Of a stretch of 64,000 nucleotides of DNA, positions 1 through 10,819 are shown piece by piece (position 1 is the first letter of the stretch; each line of letters opens with the position of its first letter). A program made the position numbers and the translations under genes. This stretch comes from Arachis hypogaea (lineage: Eukaryota; Streptophyta; Magnoliopsida; Fabales; Fabaceae): NCBI RefSeq assembly GCF_003086295.3, contig NC_092051.1, positions 79,926,445-79,990,444 of the forward strand, given 5' to 3'. The notes beneath the pieces were generated by a model. That model was given only the letters and a program-made list of their open reading frames with translations. It was not told where the DNA came from and made no database searches.

Positions 1-758
1 ATGTACCCTTTGACAAGAAACAAGTTTGGTGTTCATCAAACCTTGATACACCGATTCAAAGATACAATTAATCCTTCATGAAAAAAAAAAAAAAGGAAAA
101 GAAAGTGTAATGGAAACAATTCTTATGAACATGTAACATTTGAACCTCACTAGTTGGAGGAAGAGACTCATTTCTTTATACATTACCAAACATTAAGTTT
201 GGTGTCCTCCAAAGAGAGTGTCACGGTTCAAATGAGATAAGAATTGATGGTTCACAAAGTTTTAATAAAAAGCACACCCTTGCTACGGTTGGATAAGACT
301 AATGTATGTTGTCTTGTTGTGGTGACTAGGAGGTCAAAGAATCTTCAAAGAAAAAGACAAGACAAAGAAAAGCATAGCATAAGGACAAAATCCCATCACA
401 TGCTTCAAGAAAGAAATCTGCCACTCCTTGAGAATGATCACGGCAAAGGCAAGGGAAGGAGCAAATTTTGTCTTCATTCATCCATACATGCACACCCTTG
501 ATCCCCATAGTGTCTAATTGTATCCTAGCCCTTCATTGCTCATTTAAAAGCATACCACCTTCAAGCCATGCACATGACCGAATCACTCCTCAACATAACA
601 AGCTTTGTGCAACCTTTCTCCTACTTTAAACTCCAACCACTTAAACTTCTCTTCATAATTTCTTGTCATAGCAAGTCCGGTCCTAACTTCTTTCTCCTCC
701 AAACATACATCAAACTCTCCAACATTCTTCACATCCCCTCTCAACCAACCAAGTGATC
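1..758 (+). other. Family A internal noncoding stretch upstream of ORF3
   Basis: No convincing gene is visible; open frames here are short and low complexity. The AAGTTTGGTGT motif that precedes LTRs in families A and F occurs near 25 and 194. The last 250 bases are pyrimidine-rich and run into the ORF3 start. Confidence 0.5.
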
Positions 759-2288
759 ATGGCATCCTCCTCAAGAACCAAACGACGAAAAGGAAAAAAT
801 CCAATAGTGGAGGAAGAAACACATGAATATGACCAACGGAGGTTTAAGTCTTGGTTTCATCAAATGCAAATTCAATGGATGAACGAGAAAAGAATCTATC
901 CTGAAATTCCATTCATGTTGCCGGATGATGGATGTCAAGAAATGAAGAACAAAATCCGGAAGAGGAGATGGGAGGAACTTACATCACCAGCCACCCGAAT
1001 TAATACCAATATCATAAGAGAGTTCTATTCAAATGTCCCAAGGCTTGACATGCGTCAGCCCCCAACGTACAAGAGCTATGTGCGGGGGGTGGAAGTAGAC
1101 TTTAGCCCGGACGAAATCAAGAAAGTCTTGAAACTAAAGTCAGTCCGCTTTGATGAACCGGGATACCAACAAAGATTGACTGAGGATCAAGAGTATGAGG
1201 AGATTGCAAGAGACATTTGTTTTGAGAACTCAGAATGGGAAGGAGATAACAAAAACAGATACAAGTTCCTGAAGAGATGTAACCTCACTCCGGAAGCAAA
1301 AGGATGGTATGAGTTGATGAAAAGATCAATTCTGGGCACTGTGAACACCTCAGAAGTTAACAGAGAGAGAGCCGTGATGCTGCATTGTATCATGGTGGGT
1401 GGAGAGATAAGAGTTCATGATATCCTTGCAAGAGACATTCAAAAGTTAGCTGAAAAGAATTCGGCCGGATCTTGGTTGTACTATCCAAGTACCATTTGAA
1501 GGTTGTGTGCAAAGGCTAAAGTTCCATTGGAAGAGGAGAATCCAATGTGGTTAAGCCAAGGCATGCCCATAACCATTGAACGAATGATGATGCCCCTTGA
1601 AGCACATCAAGGCCGAAGACCATATGGAGGAAGGGAAAGAGAAGAGCCAATGGAAGAAGATGAGCCACACATAGAAGAAGAGCCACAAGAGGAGGAGGAA
1701 CAGCCACACTTTTTCCCACATGGTAATATGGATATGACTCAAATGCAAGAAGCAATAGGAAGATTGTCTCAACAGTACACGAGAATCCAAGAAAGGCAAG
1801 AGGAATACCATTCTCTGTACATGAAGAACCAACAAGCACAAGAAGAAAGAGAGCTAAGAATAATGAGCAAACAAAGTGAATTCGAGTCAAGATTCCTTGT
1901 GATGCAAGAAGAACATGCCTTTCAATCTCATGAATCTTTTGGGAAGTTGGAACAAATGCAAGCTGAAAGTTTGAAGGCTTTCAAGGAGTTCACAACACTC
2001 CAAGATGCAAGGTATGAAGTGCAAGCCGATTACAATGTCAATAGCCAAATCAAACTGAACTATATTGGAGAACATTTGCACAACATGGATCCGGCGTTCC
2101 CAACTTTTGATGAATTCTTCAAAATGAGAAGCGAGGTAGAAGTGAACAGGGCTATGAGACTTGAAGATAGAGTGGAGGAGGCTATGAATAAGGCTGGCTT
2201 TTGGCAAGATCAACAACCACCAAACAAGGACGGTGGAAACACTAGCAGCCAAGTGTATGAAAGGAGAAAGAAAAGGCATGACAAATGA
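759..2288 (+). pseudogene. ORF3-type accessory protein of family A, split by one in-frame TGA
   Basis: The frame starts at ATG 759 (MASSSRTKRRKGK, a basic nuclear-signal-like tail) and runs to 2288, interrupted only by TGA at 1497-1499, so about 509 codons were once continuous. Residues ~20-245 form a globular domain resembling the plant 'putative transposon protein' domain common in legume retroelements; the landmark IIREFYSN matches WVKEFYCN and WVRELYCN in the family H proteins of this window. After the TGA comes an acidic stretch (EEEPQEEEEQ), a long Q/E/R-rich coiled coil (~325-440) and a basic tail (RRKKRHDK). Function unknown; it is not gag, protease, RT or integrase by eye. The TGA could be deamination damage. 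Confidence 0.7.
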
Positions 2289-3248
2289 AAGGTGGACTTG
2301 CTCCTTATTCATCACTACAAAATCTATCTGTTCTAAGTTGTCTTTGCATTTCTAAGTAGTTATTTAAAAGTCTTTGCATTATGTTTGTATCTTTTAAAAT
2401 AAGTAGGCTAGTTTATGTGTGTGCTTGTGTGTTCATTTTCACTTAACAAGAAGCATGTGTTATCCCCTGCATCTTTTAATTCAATAAAAGAACAGTTTGA
2501 ATGTGAAGTAAAATGGTTTCTGTTAGATAGAAGTGGAATAAAAGTAAGTGGTGGTATGAATAAAGAGCTCATCTTTTATAGTAGCTCACTTTTAGTGAAT
2601 AAAGAGCCAGGATATCCCCTTCTAAGTAAAGAGTGGCCTACTGTCTATGAATCTCAATTGAATTAAATTCCTTGGTTAGAAAGAAAAAAAAAAGATAGCC
2701 AAAAAGTGGCAAAACAAAAGAAAAACAAAAAGAAACAAAGCTGGACACCAATAGCTTGAACTTTGAAATATATGCCTGTGATGTCTTTGTACTAGGATCT
2801 GCTTGGATTAGTAAGCTCTTAGGAGTGCCTCAACACTTGGTGACTTGGGTTAACTAACCCGGGATCATCAGCTGAAAGTCCACTATCAAGAGCAACCTAA
2901 CTACAAGGCATTTAGTAACCCAAAGAGGTGCTGGGCATCAATGTTTTAAGAAGGAATGTGAGCCAAGTGTCTATGGTGAATAATGTGTCAAGTATAAAGA
3001 AAAGAAAATGAACTTGCTACACATGACACTCAAATAAAGCTTATGAACAAAGTAATAGCCAAGGATAAAGGAATAATGAGAGGTCATAGCAGCATGTCAC
3101 TTGAAGCTTGAAGGAGACTTTCTAGGCCTAGGAGTCAATAAGAAGTGAGTATTGGCATATCCACACAAAACCCCATGAACTATCAATAATACTCTGCTAG
3201 CATGAACATCATCTTCTATTTCATTCTTTCTTCTCAATAAATCTTTTG
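2289..3248 (+). other. Family A 3' noncoding region
   Basis: No gene seen. It contains a poly-purine stretch near 2680-2750 and a perfect short inverted repeat GGGTTAACTAACCC (about 2858). It leads to the PPT module. Confidence 0.5.
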
Positions 3249-3284
3249 TTGCTTGGGGACAAGCAAGCTTTAAGTTTGGTGTTG
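3249..3284 (+). promoter_or_regulatory. Terminal stem-loop and PPT-like module before LTR A
   Basis: A perfect 7-bp stem with GGGA loop (TTGCTTG-GGGA-CAAGCAA, 3249-3266) is followed by TTTAAGTTTGGTGTTG, then the LTR start TGATGAC. The position is where the plus-strand primer (polypurine tract) must lie. The same module precedes the family F LTRs. Confidence 0.65.
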
Positions 3285-3631
3285 TGATGACAAGTCATCC
3301 TAGCCTATTTTAACTAGTCTTTTTCTTTTGTTTTCATTAGAATTATGCACTTTCTTGAGCTACAAGCAAGCTAATTGAGTAGATTTTCATGTTTCCCTTG
3401 ATTGAACCAACCATATATGAATTTATGCCATTTCATGAGGTTTTATGCTATATTTGTTGCATATTATGAAAGAATGAATATCTCATGATTTTGAGCATAG
3501 CTTTGATGAGTTTGGTTGATTAATGATAGGTGAAGAAAGCTTGGAGAAAAGTTGAAGCAAAGAGGAATGGCTAGGAGTGAAGAGAGGACAATGGAATAAG
3601 TGAAATTGAACCAGGAAGCAAGAAGTTAGCC

Positions 3632-4035
3632 CCAACGTTAGCCCCCTAACTTGGAGGCTAACGTTGGAACTTGAAATTTCCTCCCTGGCCATCCCACGTT
3701 TGCGCCAACGTTAGCCCCCTAACTTGGAGGCTAACGTTGGCACATGAATTCCTCCCTGGCCATCCAACGTTTGCGCCAACGTTAGCCCCCTAACTTGGAG
3801 GCTAACGTTGGCACATGAAAACATAAGGGAGAGGGGCCAACGTTTGCGCCAACGTTAGCCCCCTAACTTGGAGGCTAACGTTGGCACCACAAGCACACTA
3901 GACAAGGCCAACGTTAGGGTCAAAGTTAGACCCCTAACGTTGGCACCAACGTGCATACCAGAAAAATGTGTTTGCTGCTATGAAAAGTTGGAGCCAAAGT
4001 TAGACCCCTAACTTTGGCTCAAACTTTTGGTCCAA
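3632..4035 (+). repeat. Array of long hairpin words in LTR A
   Basis: Several units each carry CCAACGTTAGCC and GGCTAACGTTGG, a perfect 12-bp stem around a loop of about 12 nt, followed by related words (ACGTTAGGGTC / GACCCCTAACGT). The array lies some 150-550 bp upstream of the TATA box. Confidence 0.8.
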
Positions 4036-4179
4036 CTTTTGCTAACCTCAAACCCGGTTCAATTGGTTCACTTTGGTTCTTCTTCAAACTTCAAGAGCAA
4101 TCAACCAAGGCCTCTTTCAACCCAATTCCACCAAGAGCAAAGGCCCAACTCAAGGCTTGAAGATCATTGGAAGAAAGTG

Positions 4180-4189
4180 TATAAATAGG
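4180..4189 (+). promoter_or_regulatory. TATA box of LTR A
   Basis: TATAAATAGG at about LTR position 896. The identical decamer occurs in the family F LTRs. Transcription would begin some 25-35 bp downstream and run through the pyrimidine-rich part. Confidence 0.65.
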
Positions 4190-4921
4190 ATAGAATTCAA
4201 GTTATTCGGGGAGCTTTCTTTTTAGAATTTTCATAATAGTTTTCGGAGAGCTTTTGAACTTGAGTGAACTTTAATTTCTTTGTTTTCATTGCTTTCAATT
4301 TCATTTACACTTGTCTTGGATCTTGGATTGGAGAATTGAAGAAATTCTGTTTCAATCTCAATCTTGGATCTCTCTGTTTCTTTACTGTTAATTGAATTTA
4401 ATTTTCTGTTAATTGCTCCTCATCTCTTTTCTTTGCAATTTACATTCTCCTTGCAAATTGTTCTTGTTGGATCTAGGAAGGCATTGAGATCTAGACTTGG
4501 TTTTCTAGTCTCTGGGTCCTGAGATCTGAATTTCCCATTTCACTTCTCTGTTTACTGCTTTCTATGTTCATTTACTTTTCTACTTCATATCCGGTTCAAT
4601 CCCAATTCCCTTTCCCTCTTCTGTTTAATGCAATTTAACTTTTCCTTGTTTAATTTCTGCAAATCCACGTCCCAATCCCATTTACATTTCAAGCAATTTA
4701 CATTCCTTGCACTTTAAGATTCCGCAATTTACATTTCTTGCACTCTAAGTTTCTGCCATTTAATTTCTTGTTCCTTAAGATTCAGCAATTTAATTTCCTG
4801 CCCTCTTTACTTTCATGCCATTTACATTCTGCAAATCACAAATCACCCAACCAACACTCGATTCGCTTGACTAAATCAACCACTAAACTAAAATTGCTCA
4901 ATCCTTCAATCCCTGTGGGAT

Positions 4922-4939
4922 CGACCTCACTCCCGTGAG
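4922..4939 (+). other. U5-type hairpin of LTR A (CGACCTCAC...)
   Basis: CGAC precedes CTCAC-TCCC-GTGAG, a perfect 5-bp stem with 4-nt loop about 90 bp from the LTR end. Families F and H have a hairpin in the same place with different paired bases (see findings). Downstream comes the shared word CACTTGCCGGTTAG. Confidence 0.6.
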
Positions 4940-5027
4940 TTTTTATTACTTGATGCGACCCGGTACACTTGCCGGTTAGATTTGTGTGTTTTGGGAGAGA
5001 TTTATTTTCCTCCAAAATAACTCATCA

Positions 5028-5677
5028 AACGCGCATAGTGCGCGCGCGTGTCAATGCGTCTTAGCATCATCCAGGCCAAAGGACCCGAGAGTTGTGCCAA
5101 CTCTGGGCCCCTTTTGTGCCTATAGCCCAGCACATCTGCGCCGACGTGCACCTTGCGCGTCCGCGCCCATTCCGATTCCTTCATGTACGCGCAAGCACGC
5201 ATTGCGCTTTCGCTCCGTTCTTCCATTTCTTCCACCCACGCAAACGCGCACCGTACGCGCGCGTGTGGATTTGAATTTTCACTTACCCCAGAGACTCAAA
5301 GCACTAGCGCATTCGCGCATCATACCCTTCCCATCCCCAACGTTCCATTTTCCTTCTCCCACCATTCAACCCCCCCTCCATCTTCAAACTTCTCCCAGTA
5401 ACCACCTCACCTCCGGCGAGCACTCCAATCCCGTTGCCGCCGCCAATCACCATCACCGCGCCGTCTTCTCCCTCTTCTCTCACTTTTCTTTCCTTTCTCT
5501 TTCACTGCCCCTCTGCTCTCTGTTTCTCGCTGCCTCTGCGCCACTCGCTGCAGCTATCATCGTCACCGGCGCAAGCTTAGCGGTGCAACCCAACCGCCGT
5601 GCTGCTCTGCCCAGTCCTATCTCTCATCACCCCACTTCACCTTCCTCTCATTTTCCTTGTTCAGTCTCTGTCCCCCC
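5028..5677 (+). mobile_element. Family H element, fragment 1 (CG-rich and pyrimidine-rich internal segment)
   Basis: Dense CGCG words (CGCGCGCGTG, ACGCGCACCG) are followed by a C/T-rich stretch ending in CTGTCCCCCC. Content and order match the minus-strand relative at about 61860 down to 60985. The sequence resumes at 41988 on the far side of the family F array. I read it as noncoding: the 254-codon frame across it starts inside LTR A and is low complexity. Confidence 0.65.
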
Positions 5678-5900
5678 AGATGAGTGGATAATTTATACGC
5701 TTTTTGGCATTGTTTTTAGTATGTTTTTAGTAGGATCTAGTTACTTTTAGGGATGTTTTCATTAGTTTTTATGTTAAATTCACATTTCTGGACTTTACTA
5801 TGAGTTTGTGTATTTTTCTGTGATTTCAGGTATTTTCTGGCTAAAATTGAGGGACTTGAGCAAAAATCAGATTCAGAGGTTGAAGAAGGACTGCTGATGC
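5678..5900 (+). repeat. Truncated family F LTR (first ~223 bp)
   Basis: It matches the first part of LTR1 (AGATGAGTGG against TGATGAGCGG) up to CTGCTGATGC. It then jumps, through filler GTTGACAGG (5901-5909), to the middle of gag. The rest of the LTR, PBS, leader and gag N-terminus are deleted. Confidence 0.8.
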
Positions 5901-5909
5901 GTTGACAGG

Positions 5910-7883
5910 GTGATACTGATAAGACTAATGGAGTAGATCCTGAAGTCTACAGGCTCATGCTTTTCCCTTTTGCTGTAAGAGACAGAGCTAGAGTGTGGTT
6001 GGACTCTCAACCCAAAGATAGCCTGAACTCTTAGGATAAGCTGGTCACGGCTTTCCTAGCCAAGATCTTTCCTCCTCAAAAGCTGAGCAAGCTTAGAGCT
6101 GATGTTCAAACCTTCAGACAGAAAGAAGGTGAATCCCTCTATGAAGCTTGGGAAAGATAAAAGCAGCTGACCAAAAAAGTGTCCCTCTGGCATGCTTTCA
6201 GAATGGACCATCCTGGATATATCCTATGATGGTTTATCTGAGCTATCAAAGATGTCATTGGATACTTCTACAGGTGGATCCATTCACCTAAAGAAAACGC
6301 CTGCAGAAGCTCAAGAACTCATTGACATGGTTGCTAATAACCAGTTCGTGTACACTTCTGAGAGGAATCCTGTGAGTAATGGGACGCCTATGAAGAAGGG
6401 AGTTCTTGAAGTTGATACTCTGAATGCCATATTGGCTCAGAACAAAATATTGACTCAGCAAGTCAATATGATTTCTCAGAGTCTGAATGGAATGCAAGCT
6501 GCATCCAACAGTACTCAAGAGGCTTCTTATGCAGAAGAAGCTTATGATCCTGAGAACCCTGCAATAGCAGAGGTAAATTACGTAGGTGAACCTTATGGAA
6601 ACACCTATAATCTATCATGTAGAAATCATCCAAATCTCTCATGGAAGGATCAAAGGCCTCAACAAGGCTTTAATAATGGTGGAAGAAACAGGTTTAGCAA
6701 TAGCAAGCCTTTTCCATCATCCACTCAGCAACAGACAGAGAATTCTGAGCAGAATCCATCTAGCTTAGCAAATTTAGTCTCTGATCTATCTAAGGTCACT
6801 GTGAGTTTCAAGAATGAAACAAGGTCTTCCATTAGAAATTTGGAAGCACAAGTGGGCCAGCTGAGTAAAAAGATCAATGAAATCCTTCCTAGTACTCTCC
6901 CAAGCAATACAGAAGAGAATCCAAAAGGAGAGTGCAAGGCCATTGACATAAGTACCATGGCCGAACTTGTAAGGGAAGGAGAGGACGTGAATCCCAAGGA
7001 GGAAGAACTCCTGGGACGTCCAGTGATCAATAAGGAGCTTCCCTCAGAGGAACCAAAGGACTCTGAGGCTCATCTAGAGACCATAGAGATTCCATTGAAC
7101 CTCCTTATGCCCTTCATGAGCTCTGATGAGTATTCCTCTTCTGAAGAGAATGAGGATGTCACTGAAGAGCAAACTGCCAAGTTTCTTGGTGCAATCATGA
7201 AGCTAAATGCCAAATTATTTGGTATTGAAACTTGGGAAGATGAACATCCCTTGTTCACCAATGAACTAAGTGATCTGGATCAACTGACATTGCCTCAGAA
7301 GAGACAGGATCCTGGAAAGTTCATAATACCTTGTACCATAGGCACCATGATCTTTAAGGCTCTGTGTGACTTTGGTTCAGGGATAAACCTCATGCCCCTC
7401 TCTGTAATAGAGAAACTGGGAATCTATGGGGTGCAAGCTGCTAAAATCTCATTAGAGATGGCAGACAATTCAAGAAAACAGGCTTATGGACAAGTAGAGG
7501 ACGTGTTAGTAAAGGTTGAAGGCCTTTACATCCCTGCGGATTTCATAGTCTTGGATACTGGAAAGGAAGAGGATGAATCCATCATCCTAGGAAGGCCTTT
7601 CCTAGCCACAGCAAGAGCTGTGATTGATGTGGACAGAGGAGAATTGATCCTTCAAATGAATGAGGACAACCTTGTGTTTACAACTCAAGGATCTCTCTCT
7701 GCATCCATGAAGAAGAAGCAGAAAAAGCTTCTCTCAAAGCAGAGTCAAACAAAGCCCCCACAGTCAAACTCTAAGTTTGGTATTGGGAGGCCACAACCAA
7801 ACTCTAAGTTTGGTATTGAACTCCCATATCCAAACTCTAAGTTTAGTGTTGGAGAGCCTCAACATTGCTCTGAACATCTGTAA
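5910..7883 (+). pseudogene. gag-protease pseudogene, copy F-I (5' deleted)
   Basis: Starts mid-gag at the deletion junction. Gag core residues (RVWLDSQPKDS, then FRQKEGESLYEAWER) identify a Ty3/gypsy-type capsid. In-frame stops replace Trp (TAG, ~6033) and Tyr (TAA, ~6158). From 6192 the frame is open for 563 codons: the Athila-like stretch NTYNLSCRNHPNLSW, an acidic linker, then a retropepsin-like domain with CDFGSGINLMP (Asp codon 7368-7370) and IILGRPFLATARAVIDV. The protein ends in repeats of NSKFG. No CCHC knuckle or RT follows; the stop is at 7883. A near-identical copy is at 19348-21320. Confidence 0.85.
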
Positions 7884-7932
7884 GGCTCCATGAGAGCCCA
7901 CTGTCAAGCTATTGACATTAAAGAAGCGCTTG

Positions 7933-7948
7933 TTGGGAGGCAACCTAA
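7933..7948 (+). other. Post-gag hairpin, TTGGG-AGGCAA type, decayed in F-I
   Basis: TTGGG-AGGCAA-CCTAA lies 50 bp after the gag-protease stop. In F-III and F-IV the stem is perfect (CCCAA). A hairpin with a different stem but similar loop occupies the same place in the minus-strand H relative (62001-62018). Confidence 0.6.
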
Positions 7949-8087
7949 TTTTTTATCTAACTATATTTTTTCTTAGTTATATGTCTTTGTAGGTTCATGA
8001 TCATGAGGAGTCACAAGATAAATATAAAAATCGAAAACGGAATCAAAAACAGCAGAAGAAAAATCACACCCTGGAGGAAGCATCTGC

Positions 8088-8310
8088 CTGGCGTTCAACG
8101 CTAGAACAGAGCATGGTTCTGGCGCTGAACGCCCAAAATGGGCAGAATCTGGGCACTGAACGCCCAAAATGGGCATCATCTGGGCGCTGAACGCCAGAAT
8201 TGCACCCTGGAGAGGTGCTGGCGCTGAACGCCCAGAAATGGGCAACAAATGGGTGTTGAACGCCCAAAATGGGCACCAACCTGGCGCTGAACACCCAGAG
8301 TTGTGTGCAA
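8088..8310 (+). repeat. Array of GGCGTTCAACGCC-type palindromic words, copy F-I
   Basis: About eight words of the form GGCGCTGAACGCC or GGGCGTTGAACGCCC alternate with AAAATGGGCA spacers. The same words occur in the F LTR (10586-10694). Compared with F-III and F-IV one roughly 30-bp unit has been lost. Confidence 0.85.
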
Positions 8311-8543
8311 GGGCATTTTGCATGCCTAATTGGGTGTAGGGATGTAAATCCTTGACACCTCAGGACCTGTGGACACCACAGGATCATCTCAAGATCTGTG
8401 AATCCCACAGGATCCCCACCCACCACACCCTCTCTCTCTCCATTCATGATCATCCCTTCTGTTTTCCATTCACCACTCACATCCATACACACATCCCTCC
8501 ATCCCCTCCATATCTTCTTCTTCTTCTTCTATTCTTTCTTCTT
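8311..8543 (+). other. Pyrimidine-rich tract between word array and stem-loop module
   Basis: C/T-rich sequence ending in a (TTC)n microsatellite around 8516-8540. No gene seen. The position matches the pyrimidine tract after the CG words in family H. Confidence 0.5.
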
Positions 8544-8578
8544 TTGCTCGAGGGCGAGCAACATTCTAAGTTTGGTGT
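8544..8578 (+). promoter_or_regulatory. Internal stem-loop plus AAGTTTGGTGT module, copy F-I
   Basis: TTGCTCG-AGGG-CGAGCAA, a perfect 7-bp stem, is followed by ATTCTAAGTTTGGTGTGG. It duplicates the terminal module at 10173-10209 in design, with a different stem sequence. In F-IV the closing pair becomes G-U, which keeps RNA pairing; F-III has one A-C mismatch. Confidence 0.6.
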
Positions 8579-8615
8579 GGTAAAAGCATAGCTTTTTGTT
8601 TTTCCATTACCATTA

Positions 8616-9045
8616 ATGGCACCTAAGGCCAGAGAAACCTCAAGAAAGAGAAAAGGGAAGGCAATTGCTTCCACCTCTGAGCCATGGGAGATGGAAAGAT
8701 TCATCTCACAAGCCCATCACCAAGAAAAGGATGAAGCAACCAAGAGAGCACATTCATGGATCTCAACAGGCACATGAAGAAGCTCATCATCAAGAAACCC
8801 CTGAGATACCTCAAGGGATGCACCTTCCTCCATAGAATTTTTGGGAGCAAATCAACACCTCCCTAGGAGAATTAAGTTCCAACATGGGACAACTAAGGGT
8901 GGAACATCAAGAGCACTCCATCATCCTTCATGAAATAAGAGAAGATCAAAAAGCAATGAGGGAGGAGCAACAAAGACAAGGAAGAGACATAGAAGAGCTC
9001 AAGGACATCATTGGTTCCTCAAGAAGGAAACGCCACCATCACTAA
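8616..9045 (+). pseudogene. ORF3 remnant of family F, copy F-I
   Basis: ATG 8616 begins a basic tail (MAPKARETSRKRKGKA) like the N-terminus of the family A ORF3. A frame change, then a stop near 8839, breaks it. The C-terminal half is a short coiled coil (LGELSSNMGQLRVEHQEHS, then AMREEQQRQGRD) ending in basic SSRRKRHHH and TAA at 9043-9045. The central domain of about 220 residues present in families A and H is absent, so only tail and coil remain. Function unknown. Confidence 0.6.
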
Positions 9046-10172
9046 GTTGGATTCATTCCTTGTTCTTATTTCTTCTGTTTTTCGTTTTCTATGTTATGTG
9101 CTTATCTATGTTTGTGTCTTCATTACATGATCATTAGTAGTTAGTAACTTTGTCTTAAAGTCATGAATGTCCTATGAATCCATCACCTCTCTTAAATGAA
9201 AAATGTTTTAATTCAAAAGAACAAGAAGTACATGAGTTTCGAATTTATCCTTGAACTTAGCTTAATTATATTGATGTGGTGACAAATGCTTCTTGTTTTC
9301 TGAATGTATGCTTGAACGGTGCATATGTCATTTGAAGTTGTTGTTTAAGAATGTTAAATATGTTGGCTCTTGAAAGAATGATGACTAGGAGACATGTTAT
9401 TTGATAATCTGAAAAATCATAAAAATGATTCTTGATGCAAGAAAAAGCAGCAAAGAACAAAGCTTGCAGAAAAAAAAATAACATAGGCGAAAAAAAATAT
9501 ATATAGAAAAAAATATAAAGAAAAAGAAAAAGCAAGCAGAAAAAGCCAAAAGCTCTTAAAACCAAGAGGCAAGAGCAAAAAGCAAATAACCCTTAAAACC
9601 AAAAGGCAAGGGCAAATAAAAAGGATCCCAAGGCTTTGAGCATCAGTGGATAGGAAGGCCTAAAGGAATAAAATCCTGGTCTAAGCGGCTAAACCAAGCT
9701 GTCCCTAACCATGTGCTTGTGGCGTGTAAGTGTCAAGTGAAAACTTGAGACTGAGCGGTTAAAGTCAAGGTCCAAAGCAAAAAAAGAGTGTGCTTAAGAA
9801 CCCTGGACACCTCTAATTGGGGACTTTAGCAAAGCTGAGTCACAATCTGAAAAGGTTCACCCAATTATGTGTCTGTGGCATTTATATATCCGGTGGTAAT
9901 ACTGGAAAACAAAGTGCTTAGGGCCACGGCCAAGACTCATAAAGAAGCTGTGTTCAAGAATCATCATACTGAACTAGGAGAATCAATAACACTATCTGAA
10001 CTCTGAGTTCCTATAGATGCCAATCATTCTGAACCTCAATGGATAAAGTGAGATGCCAAAACTATTCAAGAGGCAAAAAGCTATAAGTCCCGCTCATTTA
10101 ATTGGAGCTATGTTTCATTGATAGTTTGGAACTTATAGTATATTCTCTTCTTTTATCCTATTTGATTTTCAG
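9046..10172 (+). other. Family F 3' noncoding region, copy F-I
   Basis: No gene. It has an A-rich purine stretch around 9430-9620 and conserved noncoding sequence shared by all F copies. Confidence 0.6.
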
Positions 10173-10209
10173 TTGCTTGGGGACAAGCAACAATTTAAGT
10201 TTGGTGTTG
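10173..10209 (+). promoter_or_regulatory. Terminal stem-loop and PPT-like module before F LTR1
   Basis: TTGCTTG-GGGA-CAAGCAA followed by TTTAAGTTTGGTGTTG abuts the LTR start. Stem, loop and tail equal those of family A although the LTRs differ. Repeats occur before LTR2 (about 23609), LTR3 (about 31902) and LTR4 (about 40199). Confidence 0.65.
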
Positions 10210-10585
10210 TGATGAGCGGATAATTTATACGCTTTTTGGCATTATTTTTAGTATGTTTTTAGTAGGATCTAGTTACTTTTAGGGATATTTTCATTATTTT
10301 TTATGTTAAATTCACATTTCTGGACTTTACTATGAGTTTATGTGTTTTTCTGTGATTTCAGGTATTTTCTGGCTGAAATTGAGGGACTTGAGCAAAAATC
10401 AGATTCAGAGGTTGAAGAAGGACTGCTGATGCTGTTGGATTCTGACCTCCCTGCACTCAAAATGGATTTTCTGGAGCTACAGAACTCAAATTGGCGCTCT
10501 TCCAATTGCGTTGGAAATTACACATCCAGGGCTTTCCAGCAATGTATAATAGTCCATACTTTTCCCATGTTTAGACGACGAAAAC

Positions 10586-10694
10586 CGGCGTTCAACGCCA
10601 GCTCTCTGCCCAATTCTGGCGTCCAGCGCCAGAAACAAGTTGCAAAGTGGAGTTCAACGCCCAAACTGGCACCAAAACTGGCGCTCAACTCCAG
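10586..10694 (+). repeat. GGCG-word cluster in F LTR1
   Basis: GGCGTTCAACGCC, GGCGTCCAGCGCC and related half-words sit about 120-220 bp upstream of the TATA box. Paralogous clusters lie at the same position in LTR2, LTR3 and LTR4. Confidence 0.75.
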
Positions 10695-10809
10695 GAATGA
10701 CCTCTACACGTGTAACATTCAAGCTCAGCCCAAGAACACACCAAGTCGGCCCCGGAAGTGGATTTATGCATCAATTACTTACTTCTGTAAACCCTAGTGG
10801 CTAGTTTAT

Positions 10810-10819
10810 TATAAATAGG
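10810..10819 (+). promoter_or_regulatory. TATA box of F LTR1
   Basis: TATAAATAGG at LTR position about 601; presumed promoter of the genomic RNA. Confidence 0.7.

Larger units (their letters stand above)
1..5027 (+). mobile_element. Family A LTR retrotransposon, 3' part only
   Basis: The segment holds an internal region with an ORF3-type pseudogene, a terminal stem-loop/PPT module at 3249-3284 and a complete LTR at 3285-5027. The 5' LTR, PBS and gag side lie upstream of the window. No pol motif is visible. The LTR ends at TCATCA and family H sequence begins directly after it, so A probably inserted into H; the 5 bp after the LTR (AACGC, 5028-5032) would be one target-site copy, but the partner is outside the window. 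Most of it (2376-5027) recurs at 15842-18477, probably an assembly duplicate. Confidence 0.8.
3285..5027 (+). repeat. LTR of family A (1743 bp)
   Basis: It begins TGATGAC and ends ACTCATCA, giving a TGATGA/TCATCA terminal inverted repeat. It contains an array of AACGTTAGCC palindromic words, a TATA box at 4180-4189, a pyrimidine-rich downstream part and a CTCAC-TCCC-GTGAG hairpin near the end. A copy with sequencing-type indels lies at 16740-18477. Confidence 0.85.

Noticed and set aside
4986..5750. 254-codon ORF through the CG-rich segment
   Set aside because: It starts in LTR A and ends in the F LTR; low-complexity P/S/H-rich translation of a pyrimidine tract.
8088..8310. CRISPR-like repeat-spacer array
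   Set aside because: Plant nuclear DNA; the words are palindromic element repeats with short, near-identical spacers.
8316..8492. Minus-strand and plus-strand frames over the GGCG word arrays
   Set aside because: Repeat-driven translations (FGRSAP, WALNA) present in every F copy in shifting frames.
10342..10797. 151-codon ORF in F LTR1 (and the related frame at 23778)
   Set aside because: It lies wholly inside the LTR, spans the word array and is broken by small changes in other LTR copies.
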